From Carettochelys insculpta (Eukaryota; Chordata; Testudines; Carettochelyidae), in NCBI RefSeq assembly GCF_033958435.1, contig NC_134144.1, forward strand, positions 8,426,010 through 8,490,009: a stretch of DNA of 64,000 nucleotides, written 5' to 3'. Every line of letters starts with the position of its first letter. The stretch's first letter is position 1. Positions 1 to 11,000 of this stretch are shown in pieces. The translations under genes were made by a program, and so were the position numbers. The notes beneath the pieces were generated by a model. That model was not told the DNA's origin, made no database searches, and saw only the letters and a list, made by a program, of their open reading frames with translations.

Positions 1-927
1 TGCTGGCTTATTCATTTGTTAGGACCTCTCTAAAAATCATATACCTCACCTAACCATTATTATAAGGTTGTCAAATCTTTTCTTGACACTGCTTAGTGAA
101 CTGGTTTTCTCAGCATGACTCCCAAAGTATTACAGGGAAGTTTCGTTCATAATCCAGCCACAGTGTTTATAAAAATCCAGTTTATAAATTAACAGAACCA
201 TATGATTAGCTTCTGTGAGTCCCTCCACGATAACTTTCCCTTCACTTTTACATCTAATTCAAGCTTCTTCTCACTGTCATTGAAACCTATGCTAGTTCTG
301 TCTGTCACCTGCATGTCTGTCCCTGTCTCACTTCATAAGTCTGCTCTCTCACTTTCATCTTCATGCTTTTTAATGTGCTCTCTCCACCACACTGAATCAC
401 ATCGTATCCTCCTTGGCAGCCCACTACTGCCGCATCTGCTAAAAGGAATCCCACAATTTGTCCTGTCATGTATACATATGTAAGACTTCATTTGGCCAAG
501 AAGAACCAAATTTTAGCTTGATCATTTATTTTGCTTGAATGCTGGAGCCCATCCTCACTATTTCCATCAATTCTTCAGTCTGTCCTAAGGGCAAGGACAG
601 TACCTCCCTGTCCAGGTGGAAAGTGCATAGCTCAATATGGGCACTGACAAAACCAATAATTAACAACCAGGTATGGCTGCTGCATTCTGTGTCTGGCATA
701 AAATGAAAATGAGTTCTTGAGAAAACATACTGGCATTTGGATAGCCATCGTATGATTACAAAACTGTCTTAAAATCTGTTGGAAGATAAGGTGTGCCAGA
801 CCAGCAGTTCATTCAGGCCAGTAGCTGTATGCAGCAACTGCTATATCAGATGCTTCTGTGGATGGTACAAGAATTAGGCATATATGACATAACCTGCCCT
901 CCCACAGATCTTCTTTATGTACCACAT
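1..927. other. Intergenic, nothing recognised
   Basis: AT-rich non-coding DNA. The only open frames are short and show no recognisable domain or splice context. No repeat family could be named by eye. Confidence 0.5.
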
Positions 928-930
928 TTA

Positions 931-1752
931 GGATAGGTCTATACAGCAAAGTTATTTGGAAATAACAGCCATATTTCAAAATAACTATCCTAATATCTAC
1001 ACAGCACAACTGCTACTTTGAAATAATTTCGAAATAGTGGTTGGCTTAGTTCTCAATTGGTAAACCTTATTATATGAGGAATAGTGCTTATTTCAAAACA
1101 GTTTTTCAAAATAGGTGCTGTTAAGACAGGCCGTGGCTACACTACCCCTCCATTTTGGAATGGGTGTGTAAATTACAGCTGTTCAAAAACGTAAATGAGG
1201 TGCTTGTATGAATATTCAGCACCTCATTTGCATAATGACAGCCACCTGGCCCATCAAAATTGCTGATTTCAAACTAAAAATAGCCATGTAGCTGGGGTTC
1301 CTTCAAAAGGGCGCCCTGATTTTGAAAGCACCTTTCTTCCTCAAAAAAATTGGGAAGAAGAGTGCTTTCAAAATTGGGGCACTCTTTCGAACGACCCCAG
1401 CTACATGCCTATTTTTAGTTCAAAATCAGCATTTTCAACAGGCCAGGTAGTGGCCATTATGCAAATGAGATGCTGAATAGTCATATAAGTGCCTTGTGTG
1501 CATTTTCTGAAAGGGTGGGGTAGTGTAGGCACAGCCACAGGGAATGGAGCCTGTTTCGAAATAAGCCAAAGTGCATCCAATGTCTCTACTTTGAAATAGA
1601 TTCTATGTGTGTAGACACTGTATTTTGAAATAGCTAAGTGCTATTTTGAAATGCCTTTTTGTGTGTAGAAGCATTATTTTGAAATAATCTGTTCTGGAAT
1701 AGCTCTTCCAGAATACCTTATTTTGAAATAAGGCTGCTGTGTAGACATATCC
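931..1752. mobile_element. Harbinger-like MITE, interrupted by a second MITE
   Basis: The ends are inverted repeats: GGATAGGTCTATACAGCA on the left matches the complement of TGCTGTGTAGACATATCC on the right, followed inward by ATTTTGAAATA-type arms. A TTA lies on both sides (928-930 and 1753-1755), as expected of PIF/Harbinger insertions. There is no coding capacity. A separate MITE occupies 1129-1536 inside it, so the original element was about 410 bp. The superfamily assignment rests on the 3-bp duplication and end structure only. Confidence 0.75.
1129..1536. mobile_element. Palindromic MITE nested inside another MITE
   Basis: Starts GGCCGTGGCTACACTACC and ends GGTAGTGTAGGCACAGCC-like, flanked by ACA (1126-1128 and 1537-1539). 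The whole element folds back on itself around about 1335, with matching arms such as AGCTGGGGTTCCTTC and GAACGACCCCAGCT. It contains CTCATTTGCAT and ATGCAAATGAG in its two arms. Non-coding. Confidence 0.8.
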
Positions 1753-1755
1753 TTA

Positions 1756-2176
1756 GGCTGTGTCTACACATGTGGAGGGGCATGTTAATAAGGGTTCGGA
1801 AGGTGCTAATGAGGCACTGAAATTAATATGCAGCACCTCATTAGCATAATGGCAGCTGTGCACAATTTGAAAATGCCACGTGCAAAATGCTGCTGCCCGT
1901 GTAGACGGGGCCCTTTGGAAAGGACCCCCCAACTTCAAAATCCCCTTCTTCCTAAAACAAACAGTAAGAAGGGGCTTTTGAATCCAGGGGGTCCTTTCAA
2001 AAGGCCCCCCCATCTACACAAGCAGTGTTGTTCTGAAAGCAGAATTTTCGAATCACACACAGCCGCCATTATGCTAATGAGGTGATGCATATTCCTGACA
2101 GAGCATCGTTAGCATCTTCCGAACTCCCTCATTAACAGGCCCCCTCCAAAAGGAGGGGGCACGTGTAGACACAACC
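1756..2176. mobile_element. Palindromic Harbinger-like MITE
   Basis: Begins GGCTGTGTCTACACATG and ends CGTGTAGACACAACC, with TTA on both sides (1753-1755, 2177-2179). The left TTA is also the right TTA of the preceding element. The arms pair around a centre near 1965, for example CCCCTTCTTCCTA against TAAGAAGGGGC. Non-coding; open frames across it are chance frames of the palindrome. Confidence 0.82.
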
Positions 2177-2431
2177 TTAGATATCAGCATGTAAATGCTT
2201 GCTAAAAGGCAACAGAGAGGATGCATAAAGAGAGGGAGAGGTATGAAGATCTATCAAATGCATTTCAACCATTTTATTATTTTTACCTAAGAAGGAGATT
2301 AATATTATTATACTATACACACACAAACACAGCCTTACAGTCCTAATGCTTATGCTTAACACTTTCTAGGAGCCCTGGTTATAATCCTTGAGTCTGAGTC
2401 CTGCTCACACTGAAGTCAAAAGTAAATACAG

Positions 2432-3170
2432 TACACTCACCCCTGGCTATACGAGCATAATTGGTTCCCAAATTTCGGCTCATAGGTGAAAACACATAAG
2501 AGGGACACAAAATTCCCATTAAAATACATGTAAAAGTGTCTGATTTGTTCCAAGCGCTCATTACTCAGAGAAGGAGAGGCAGCCTGTGGCGCTGGTTTTG
2601 AAAGGTAAGTGAACCTTGGAGTTTGGGGTGGGGGTTAAAAGCTGGAGACAGTTTGGGCCCATGAGCAGGAGGGAGGGTTAAAACCTGGTGGCGGGTTGGA
2701 TCCATGGAGTGGGCAGGGTGGTTTAAGGCTCCAGTGGGTTGGGGCCGTGGGGCGGGCGGGGGGGTTCAGGCTGCTGCAGGTTGGGTCTGCGGGGGGCGGG
2801 GGGAGGTAGGATTCAGGCTGAGGTGGGTTGGGGCCGTGGAGCCGGCGGGGGGGTTCAGGCTGCTGCAGGTTGGGTCTGCGGGGCCGGCAGGGGGTTCAGG
2901 CTGCAGCAGGCTAGGTCCAAAGGGAGGGCAGGGAGTTCAGGCTGAGGCGGGTTGGGGCCGTGGAGCCAGGGGGAGGTTCAGGCTGCAGCAGGTTGCATCT
3001 GAGACGCCGGCTGGGTTTCAGGCTGTGGCAGGGTGGGTCCGTGAGGAGTGGGGTAAGGCTCATATTAGCGGCAGGCATTCACTTTTCTAGTGAACAAAGG
3101 CAGATATACGTGTCCCTCATTTTAGCAAGTACTTGTAGGTAAAGTATTCATTTAGCGAGAGATGAATGTA
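2432..3170 (+). mobile_element. Non-autonomous DNA transposon carrying a minisatellite
   Basis: The ends are imperfect inverted repeats (TACACTCACCCCTGGCTATA against the complement of AGCGAGAGATGAATGTA). A second copy in reverse orientation lies at 50859-51709 and matches along the flanks, for example GGTAAGTGAACCTTGG here and CCAAGGTTCACTTACC there. The interior of both copies is a G/C-rich tandem array. No transposase is visible. The superfamily is not assigned. Confidence 0.7.
2700..3060 (+). repeat. G-rich minisatellite, units about 40 bp
   Basis: Degenerate units contain TTCAGGCTGCTGCAGGTTGG followed by GGTCTGCGGGGCCGGC, alternating in part with a variant TGAGGTGGGTTGGGGCCGTG, so a two-unit higher-order period of about 80 bp is possible. 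G-rich on the + strand. The long frame across it codes only repetitive Gly/Trp/Ala-rich sequence and is not a gene. Confidence 0.8.
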
Positions 3171-3185
3171 AACTCTTCAGATCCA

Positions 3186-3345
3186 ACAAGAAGTCCTGTG
3201 GCACTTTATAGACCAACAGATATTTTTGGAGCATAAGCTTTCATGGGCGAAGACCTGCTCCAAAATATCTGTTAGTCTATAAGATGCCACAGGACTTCTT
3301 GTTGTTTTTGAAGATATAGACTAACTCAGCTACCCATCTGATGCT
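3186..3345 (-). mobile_element. Turtle-type SINE, fold-back form
   Basis: Read on the - strand it has a tRNA-related head (GGTAGCTGAGTTAGTCTATA), then AACAAGAAGTCCTGTGGCAT and a body with AGCTTTCATGGGC. The body is followed by its own reverse complement, so AAGAAGTCCTGTGGCAC at the left pairs with GCCACAGGACTTCTT near 3285-3300. Confidence 0.85.
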
Positions 3346-3349
3346 TGTC

Positions 3350-3673
3350 TTTCACACCTGGCATTCTGTTACCCAGAACTCTCAAATAACTGGCCTTTTA
3401 ACCATAAGTAAATTTTAGCTACATTTTCCATAAGTACAGTATAGAGAAAGTAAATACAAATAAACACAGCAGATGCAGTGTAAGTTTACAATATACAGTA
3501 CTACTGTTGTTGGCAAATAAAGTACTCTGCATACATGTTTGTGTGTTTCTTAATATTAATCTTGCTTTTCTTTAGTGTTATGCATTGCTAGGTCTGCCTT
3601 TCTATGATCCAGAATTTGAATATCTGGCAACCTCCTGGTCCCAGGGCTGCCAGATATAAAAGAGTTTACTGTA
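3350..3673 (-). mobile_element. Tigger-like non-autonomous DNA transposon
   Basis: Ends in GCCAGATATAAAAGAGTTTA then CTGTA, matching the complement of the left end. Related copies lie at 38484-38821 and 58095-58425, both in the opposite orientation. All three share an interior with ACAGTAGTATTGTACA-type sequence. TA-flanked ends suggest the Tc1/mariner-pogo group, but no transposase is present. Confidence 0.7.
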
Positions 3674-4694
3674 GTCATAGTCCTTGCTAGCCAGAAGGAT
3701 GAAGTTTGGGGGTAGGCGTGACGGTGGGGTTAATGGAAGAATATATTTGAATCGTCATCCCCCCAGCTGGGGAGAGAAGCTGACTCTGGGAGGGACCGTA
3801 GTGCTGACAGTGAGTGCAGGCAGCAGGGCAAGATGGGAGGGGAGCCCGACTCCACACCCTGGGACAGACCAAGAGTAAAATGGGCAGGGCCAGGGGCAGT
3901 CAGCCCTCAGCACCACCAGACCGTGGCGCTGGGCCCCTCCCCCACTCTCTCACAGCCAAGTGCAGCAGGAGCAGCTCAGCTGTGGCATTTCAAAGGGGCC
4001 CGGAGCTTTGGTTGCTGCCACTGCCAAAGCAGCTGCAGTGGCGGATGGACCTCCCAGTCCCTTTGAAATGCTGGGTCCTAAGGCAAATGCCGCCCTTGCT
4101 CTCACCCCCATCGGTGGGCCTGGGGAGGAAAGGAAGTGCATTAGAGAGCTGAGAAAGGCAACCTTTGTGTAGGAGGATGCAGCTCAATATACTGCAAGTG
4201 GTAAAAACAGCCCTCTTATGGAGGGCAGGTGAATGCAGGAATCTGAGTAAATATTCAGACCCTCAGGTGAAATTCCTCCCCAAGCACACCTAAAGTGTCC
4301 TGCAGCAAGCAGGGGTGGATGTGTAACCAAAGCCTGACTAGCAGCGGATCATGTAAAGCAAGAGCTGCCACTGAGAACAAAAATCTTCAGCTGCTGCTGC
4401 TGCTTTCCCACACAAGTGGGCCTTGTCAACCTGCTACAGAGCAGCAGGAGAAAGATTGCTCTGACACTGACACCCACAGCGGGTTATTCACGGTCAAAAG
4501 CAGACGAGAAGCCTTGCTGCTGTAACTCCTGGAAGTGGAGCTGTGTCTGCCACTACCGACTTAAGGGTAGCATGAAACAATGCCCTCAAGAGTGTACAGA
4601 CATCACCCAGCCACACATGCAAAATGTAGTTCCTACTTTTCTTTTAGACTGTCGCTCCACAGCATCAGATACAGCTTTCACTGCCAAACTGACC
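3674..4694. other. Intergenic, GC-rich, nothing recognised
   Basis: Locally GC-rich at 3780-4130 with several overlapping short frames on both strands, none with a domain, splice context or homologue that I recognise. Possibly old repeat DNA. Confidence 0.4.
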
Positions 4695-4915
4695 GCCCGT
4701 GGCTACGCTAGCCCCCACCTTTCGAAAGAGGTATGCTAATGAGCCACTTCGGCAAATGCTAATGAGGCGCTCCCATGAATACGCAGTGCCTCATTAGCAT
4801 AACAGCAGCTGGGCGCATTTTGAAAGTACCACTTTTGAAACACACACTGCTCGTGTTGACAGGGGCCTTTCAAAAGGACCCCCAGAGTTCGAAAGCCCCT
4901 TCTTCCCATCTGGTA
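4695..4915. mobile_element. Half of a palindromic MITE
   Basis: Sequence from CCGTGGCTACGCTAGCCCCC through CTCATTAGCAT to AGCCCCTTCTTCCC matches the left arm of the 1756-2176 type of element. The second arm is missing; the match stops near 4915. Confidence 0.7.
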
Positions 4916-5229
4916 GGGAGCCAGCAAGTTAGCTGGAGGAGGGGAAGTGCCCCAGCTGCTCCCTCCCTGCCGCTTCTCTGAGGCTGGCTGCTCTGTCCCA
5001 GCTACTTCCCTGAGACTTGGGGAACAAGGGGGTGCCCCACTGTCCCGTATGTGACCACGGGAGGTATGGTCACTCTACCCTTTTAATATGCCTGCGTACA
5101 TGCAGATGAAGGATACACACATCTATATACATGGCTATTAGTAGTTATAATAGAAGTATTACCATGGTGCCTGCTAGTTTAAACCAGGACCAGGGTTCCA
5201 CTGGGCCAGTGGCTGCACTTACATATATA

Positions 5230-5400
5230 GAGAAGGAACATAAGAATGACCATACTGCGTCAGACTAATGATCCAGCCCAGTATCCTATCTTCTGACAGT
5301 GCATCAGAGGGAATGAGGATCAGAGGGAAAGAGCAAAGTAGGCAATTATTGTGTGGTCCATCCCCTGTCGGGCTCTGCTAGGCCAACACTTTTACCCTAA
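5230..5400 (+). repeat. Interspersed repeat common in turtle genomes
   Basis: AAGAATGACCATACTG...CCAGCCCAGTATCCTATCTT...CCATCCCCTGTCGG is a well-known dispersed motif of turtle and other sauropsid genomes, probably LINE-derived. It is diverged and truncated. Confidence 0.6.
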
Positions 5401-7600
5401 TTGTGAGCACAATTGTGAAAAGCATGTTTTACAAGATAACACAATAACTTATAACAACAAGTGCTGATGGGAAATACTCAGGTTGCTTTTAACAATGAAT
5501 GCTATAAACAGGTGCAACTGAACCAGACAGTGCCACTAAATTAGCCCGCCCCCTAACCCCAAAAAAGGCCATATTGACATGATTCAAGGACTATGTTGAA
5601 ATCCCACTTGGTAAACAAAGCAAAAGGAAAAAAACATAGCAGAAGATGTGGCACCAGAAATCACTGAACCAAATGTGGTGTGTTGGATATTAGACCTAAT
5701 TGGTGGCCCTCCTATGGGGGTCGCTATTTCTACCATCACTTCCTTTCTGGATCCTTTAAAAAGTGACTTCAGAGAGGGGATCAAAGGGTAATGCAAAAGA
5801 ACAGAGAGAGGCTACCAGAGTAAGGTTCATGAGCAGGTATTTCACCCTACTGTTTCCTAGGATCCTTGGCCTCCATCATCTTGATTCTGAAAAATGTGCT
5901 GACCAGACAAAGCCAGAGAGAGGGGGATCCAGATAACATCACCACCTATACTGGTCCCAACTGAATCCCAACCACTACGTGAGATGAAATGGGATCAAAC
6001 CAACAGCAACAGCAGCAGCTCCAGCTTATTTCAACTAATTTCTCTCCTCCCCCCCGCACCCCACCAACCAAAAGGACAGCTACCACCATCTTTGATGCCA
6101 TCTAAGAGATTATCAGGCAAGGGGGGGTTCCTCCTAAAACTCTGCAGATGAAGGGAAAGGGAGCCAGGGAAGCGGTTATAATGAAAACCTTTGTTAACAC
6201 TTTACATTTAAAAGGTTTTAACTGTTTCTCTAGACCATATATTTCATCTAAATGCAAAATCTTCCACTCCCATGATTTTACAGGCTAAGATGCTAAAGGC
6301 AGGAGAGAGGAAGTTTGAGCTGCATTTTTATAGACAGGGCTCCAGGCACAGAGATTAAGAGCCACACCCTCAACAGGTGTACAGCTGCGTAGTTCTATTG
6401 ACTAAAAGGAAATGATCCAAAAAAGTCGCTTGCCCTGGATCACACCAGGGGTCAGTAGTAGAGACAGGATTTCCTGAGTCCTGGTCTAGTTCCAACCTTC
6501 TCCAGTTCTATGTTGGTTTTCTTCTTTCTGGCATTTCTCCATATGTATCTTTCTGAAAGTCCAATTTTTAAAATAGCGTAAGTGCTTGTATGGTTGATAA
6601 GATGTGACGAAGGTCTAGGAGATTCTGTAAGAACCTTGGATGATTTCTTATTATAATACGCTCCAACCTGGAATCCTCAAGGACATAAATAATGGCTCTG
6701 TTAATAGCCTCGCATTTATTAATATAAAACTGCAGGACTCTGATTCCTATATTAGCAGGAGTTTTCTAGACAAGGACAGAGATATTCTGCTGAAGGAATT
6801 CTGCTGAAGGAATTCTAAATCCTATGGACTTGGAGGTCAAGTAACAGAAATAAGTAGAAACTAATGTCTTTTTGTTCTGCAAAATAAAGTATCAGGCAGC
6901 AAACATCCAGTTGTCTTCTCCACAGTGAAAGAAACCGGAGAGCATGGAAGAAGAAATATCTCTGTGGGAAGTGTGGAAAGAAACGATAAACAAGAGACTA
7001 AGACGAGCAGTTAAATTAGAAGAGAAAATGTAACTACTTCTTTGGATTAATAATTTGTGATTGTAAATAAGAGAAAAACCATCAGCATGTGGGGCATCTT
7101 CATTTTATCTGAGGCTCAGTCCATCATCTAAAACATGACACTGGATTAAAGAAAGTGATTTTTAATTTTTGACTCAATTTTACCATAGCTTTTCAGGGTA
7201 GGAAGGAAGGGGCAAAGCAGCAGGAGAGCTCTGAGGGGCTGGTGTCTCTGAGAGAGACAGGCTGGCTGAAAGCATAAGGAGTTGTCCATATATGTCTGCT
7301 TTATTTTTAAACATCCCAAGTCTTTGCTTGATCAGCACTCTCTGGCAGAAGAAGGAAGCGGAGGAGGAGTAAAGGGAGCTGTAGGAAGGAGGTCAAGGAG
7401 GATGGAAATTGGTGATCTTCCCAACCCTTAAATTAAAAATTCCAGCTAGAAACACAATCCTCTCCAAGTGACACATGGGGAGTGGGGAGGGGAGATTTAT
7501 GACTTCAGCAGAACGGAAATTCTACCAAGAAAGAGATCAAGTCAATCGGTATTTGAATATCAACCAGAGATTTGGAACTGGCTTTGTCATATTTCTCTCT
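5401..7600. other. MYL1 upstream region, mostly unique
   Basis: No gene seen. A MIR-like SINE fragment may lie at about 6330-6510 (CTTGCCCTGGATCACACCAG...GACAGGATTTCCTGAGTCC). The rest shows no recognisable repeat or coding exon. Confidence 0.4.
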
Positions 7601-7636
7601 CCTTTTCATGTATTGAAAAAAAATGCAGGGGAGGCT

Positions 7637-7800
7637 TTTATAAAAAGGCCACTGCAGTCCCCTGATCTGACGTAGCCCTGACCCTTTATATTCCATTTAT
7701 AGTGTGAGTGAGAATGACATTCCCCCTTACTAGCAAACTGTCCAATCCAACTGCATGTGTCAAGATTGTATTAGGCACTAAGTGAAATATATATATGACC
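7637..7800 (+). promoter_or_regulatory. MYL1: Candidate MLC1f promoter of MYL1
   Basis: Two TATA-like elements precede the first coding exon: TTTATAAAAA at about 7637-7646 and AATATATATAT at 7786-7796. The nearer one would give a 5' UTR of roughly 100-120 nt, the farther one about 260 nt. E-box-type sequences (CAACTG, CATGTG) lie between them. The choice of start site is inference. Confidence 0.45.
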
Positions 7801-7930
7801 TTTTAGTGTTTTACACATTGCATCCTCCTCCAAGGCTCTGGGCTGTAGATCATCTTGACCATTGCTCCTTACCCAGGAATCACTTTTAGGGGTTTTTTGG
7901 GGTCCTTTACTTTTTAAACAAACAAACAAA

Positions 7931-8068
7931 ATGGCACCAAAGAAGGATGTTAAGAAAGCTGCACCAGCATCAGCACCAGCACCAGCACCAGCACCAGCTC
8001 CTGCCCCAGCACCTGCCCCAGAACCAGCTAAACCCAAAGAACCAGCAATTGATCTCAAGAGCATTAAG
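7931..8068 (+). CDS. MYL1: MYL1 exon 1 (MLC1f-specific, 46 codons)
   Basis: ATG follows AACAAACAAA and opens MAPKKDVKK. The exon ends on a complete codon (Lys46) before donor GTAAAT. Residues 15-30 are eight Ala-Pro dipeptides, the first several encoded by near-identical GCACCA hexamers, so this is also a coding microsatellite. Confidence 0.97.
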
Positions 8069-11000
8069 GTAAATGGGTGAACTTGTGTGGTCACTGAAAG
8101 AGCCCACAAAACATATACAAGCTGGAAAATTGACCAGATCACGATTGAAACCAGCTGTAAATATTTGTATTTGTTTCTGGGTTTTGGGCAGCAATGAAAT
8201 GAATGAGTAACCTGAATGGATTTCCTGATTTCCCTGAGCTTTTTATTTATCGCTGGAAATCTCCAAGGCATGGCACACCTTTTAATGCAAAAGCAAAGTC
8301 TGGCAAGGTCAAAAAATGTGACCCAAACCCAGTGGCCAGTATAGCTTTTATCTGATCAATGTCAGCCTGGCCCTGAGTCATTTTCTGTTCATTGGAGTAT
8401 CATGCAAGGAATTTTTAAAGGAAAAAAAGATACACATAAAAATTAGATGCATTAAAAAAATGAATTGGTGAAACAAGAACGTCCTCTCCTTCCTTCTCTC
8501 CACTTCTAAGTGACTAATTACTTTACAACTTTCACTCTGGACTCCTTTTCAAATTTTTGGAAGCATCTGTTGACTCTTTAGTTCTGGGCACATTTATTTG
8601 ACAGCTTCTTTGCTTATCCTCCATAAAATACAACTATGGCAATCCTGTCAATTTCCTTTTAGCTTTATGACTAGAAACAGGGATGCCCTAGTAAATGAGA
8701 TAATGAGGTGGAAAACCTTTAAGCAAAATGTTTCAGTGACTATACTTCTCATCTCTGTGCTTTTGTTCATAATTTGCTAGTTGCTGCAAAGTGAAACTAA
8801 CAAGCAGGAAAAGTGTTTTAGGGGTTTTTCTTAGGTTGCACATTAATCTGAATTCATGTTTTCTTTGGCTTTTGCATGTTATGTTGAATGCTGTTGATTT
8901 TTTTATTTGATGCTTGGAAGAGAACTGTCTGCAAGGAGGAATTCTGTGACTGGAAAAAGGGAGATGGAGATGAGGAAAGAGATAGTTACATCAACCTATA
9001 TGTCTGAGCAACATTATAAATAGTCATTCTCCACCTACCTGGGAAGCTTCTGATTAGATTACCAATTTGGGAAACTCTACATAAGAAGTCCTGCCTAATA
9101 TGGAGAACTGAAGGGTAGAGAGGCAGAAACAATTCCGAGAACCTTTCTCATTTTAACCATAAGACCTCTTAATGGACTCTGTTTAGGATAACTCAACATA
9201 TAAAGCTTGGTGTTTCACTGACACTATGCTATTCAGACACTTTCAATATTGTGATCTGTTTATTGAAATCACTTAAGTTTTCCTTAACTTTCACAGTCAG
9301 GACCTGAAGTATTACGTTAATATTTCACTTAAAACAACACCAACTGAAGTTACATAGAGATAAAATAACATAAATCTCAATTCTTCCCATATGCCTCACA
9401 ATGTTGAGTCTGAGCTGACCAACAAAACGCACACTGAAAGCCCTTTTTATATACTCAAAATGATCATAACTGAGGTTAAGTATGAAGCCCCACCATCTCT
9501 GGCAATAGTCTCTAAAGCTAGATTAACCCTTTCACTTTACAAAACATCCAGTCATGGGCTGGATTTCCTACTAAATTATTTAAGTTGGTTTGATGGCTGC
9601 GTGTGTCCCCTTCATTAGGAGAAAAGAGAATTTTCAACTCTGGTGATCCCAGCTGAGCTATCTTTGCATAAATGGACAGTATTATCTTACCGAAGCTGTT
9701 CTGTCAGGCATACATTCTGCATGATCCTGTTCCTTGCTCATAGAACAGTGTATCAACATTGAAGATAAACAGTTATTAGTAACAAACCAATGGCTCGGGA
9801 TTTTGTCTGAAATGGTAACAAAATCCAGCTCACTTGAACCCAGCACAGCTCTATGTTAGAATAAAAGAATTCTATCTTTACTCCTTGATTAAAAAAAGAG
9901 ATCCTTCACCTTTTTAAAATAAAAAGACTACAAAGGCAGTATGTCTGAAGGAGGAAGGTATTATTATTCCCATTTTACAAATGGGGAAATTGAGTCAAAG
10001 ATGTTTGGTGACTCTTGTAAAGCCACAGAATGAATATGTGACAGAAATAGGAATGGATCTAATGCCTTTCTATGCCCCAGTTCTGTGTTCTGACCATTAG
10101 ACTCCACTCCTACAATTGTTTTCCTTTTTTTTCTTCCCTTCCATCTAAGTACATAATACTCTTATCACCAATGTACTTCCCAGTCGTTAGTGTATTTAAC
10201 TTCTCAACATCCACAGAAATATTCCTGCATAACTGAGGCACAGGGAGCTTGTCTTGTCTGGAGTGACAAGAAGGCTGTGGCAGAGACAGGAATTAAAAAT
10301 AAACCTTTTGAGTCAGCCTAGCATCTTAATCACAAGAACATACTGCCTCCTTCTAGTTTAACAGGGGAAATGTCAGGAGAAGTGTGGCACCCTGGTCATT
10401 CAAGCTGCTGAGCCAAAAGAATACTTCTGTGATTACAAATGTTTGCCCAGACTCTTAACAAGAGCTCCTACTTTATTGTAAAACTAAGTCCCAAATCAGA
10501 AGATGCACCTTGGAAACAGAAGGTGGCAGGTATTTATTGCTTTAAAATGCATCAGAACAGTAAGTACTATTTTAAAATGACTTGGAGTGAGATTTTCAAC
10601 ATCTCAGTCCTGACTTTTAGGCACCTTATCTGAGACCTCTTAAAGTGGCCTGGCTTTCAGAACGTGCAGACCACCCATCTTACAAAACACAAGCCCCTTT
10701 AAAATGTTCCAAACAGGAGACCTAAAAATTAATGTACCCCAAAATCCCTTTTGAAAACCTTGATACACATTTCACCCCATTCCTTAACCTCAGCATTATT
10801 TTCATCTTACTATAACTCAGTTAAAGGCAAATATGTTGCCGCTTGTCTGAGCTTTCTGGGCTATTGTCAAATTTACTGCTTTCTAGCACCACCTGTCGTC
10901 TAAAAACTAGATTAGCACTAATGCTGGTTGTAGATAGGAATAATCATCAATCTATTCTTTGAACTCTGGCCCATTCTCATACTTTGCTCCAGCTCAGATG

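Noticed and set aside
2704..3090. 128-codon Gly/Trp/Ala-rich frame
   Set aside because: Translation of the minisatellite inside the transposon.
7771..8271. 166-codon - strand frame opposite MYL1 exon 1
   Set aside because: Shadow of the coding GCACCA repeat, giving Gly-Ala runs; no independent support.
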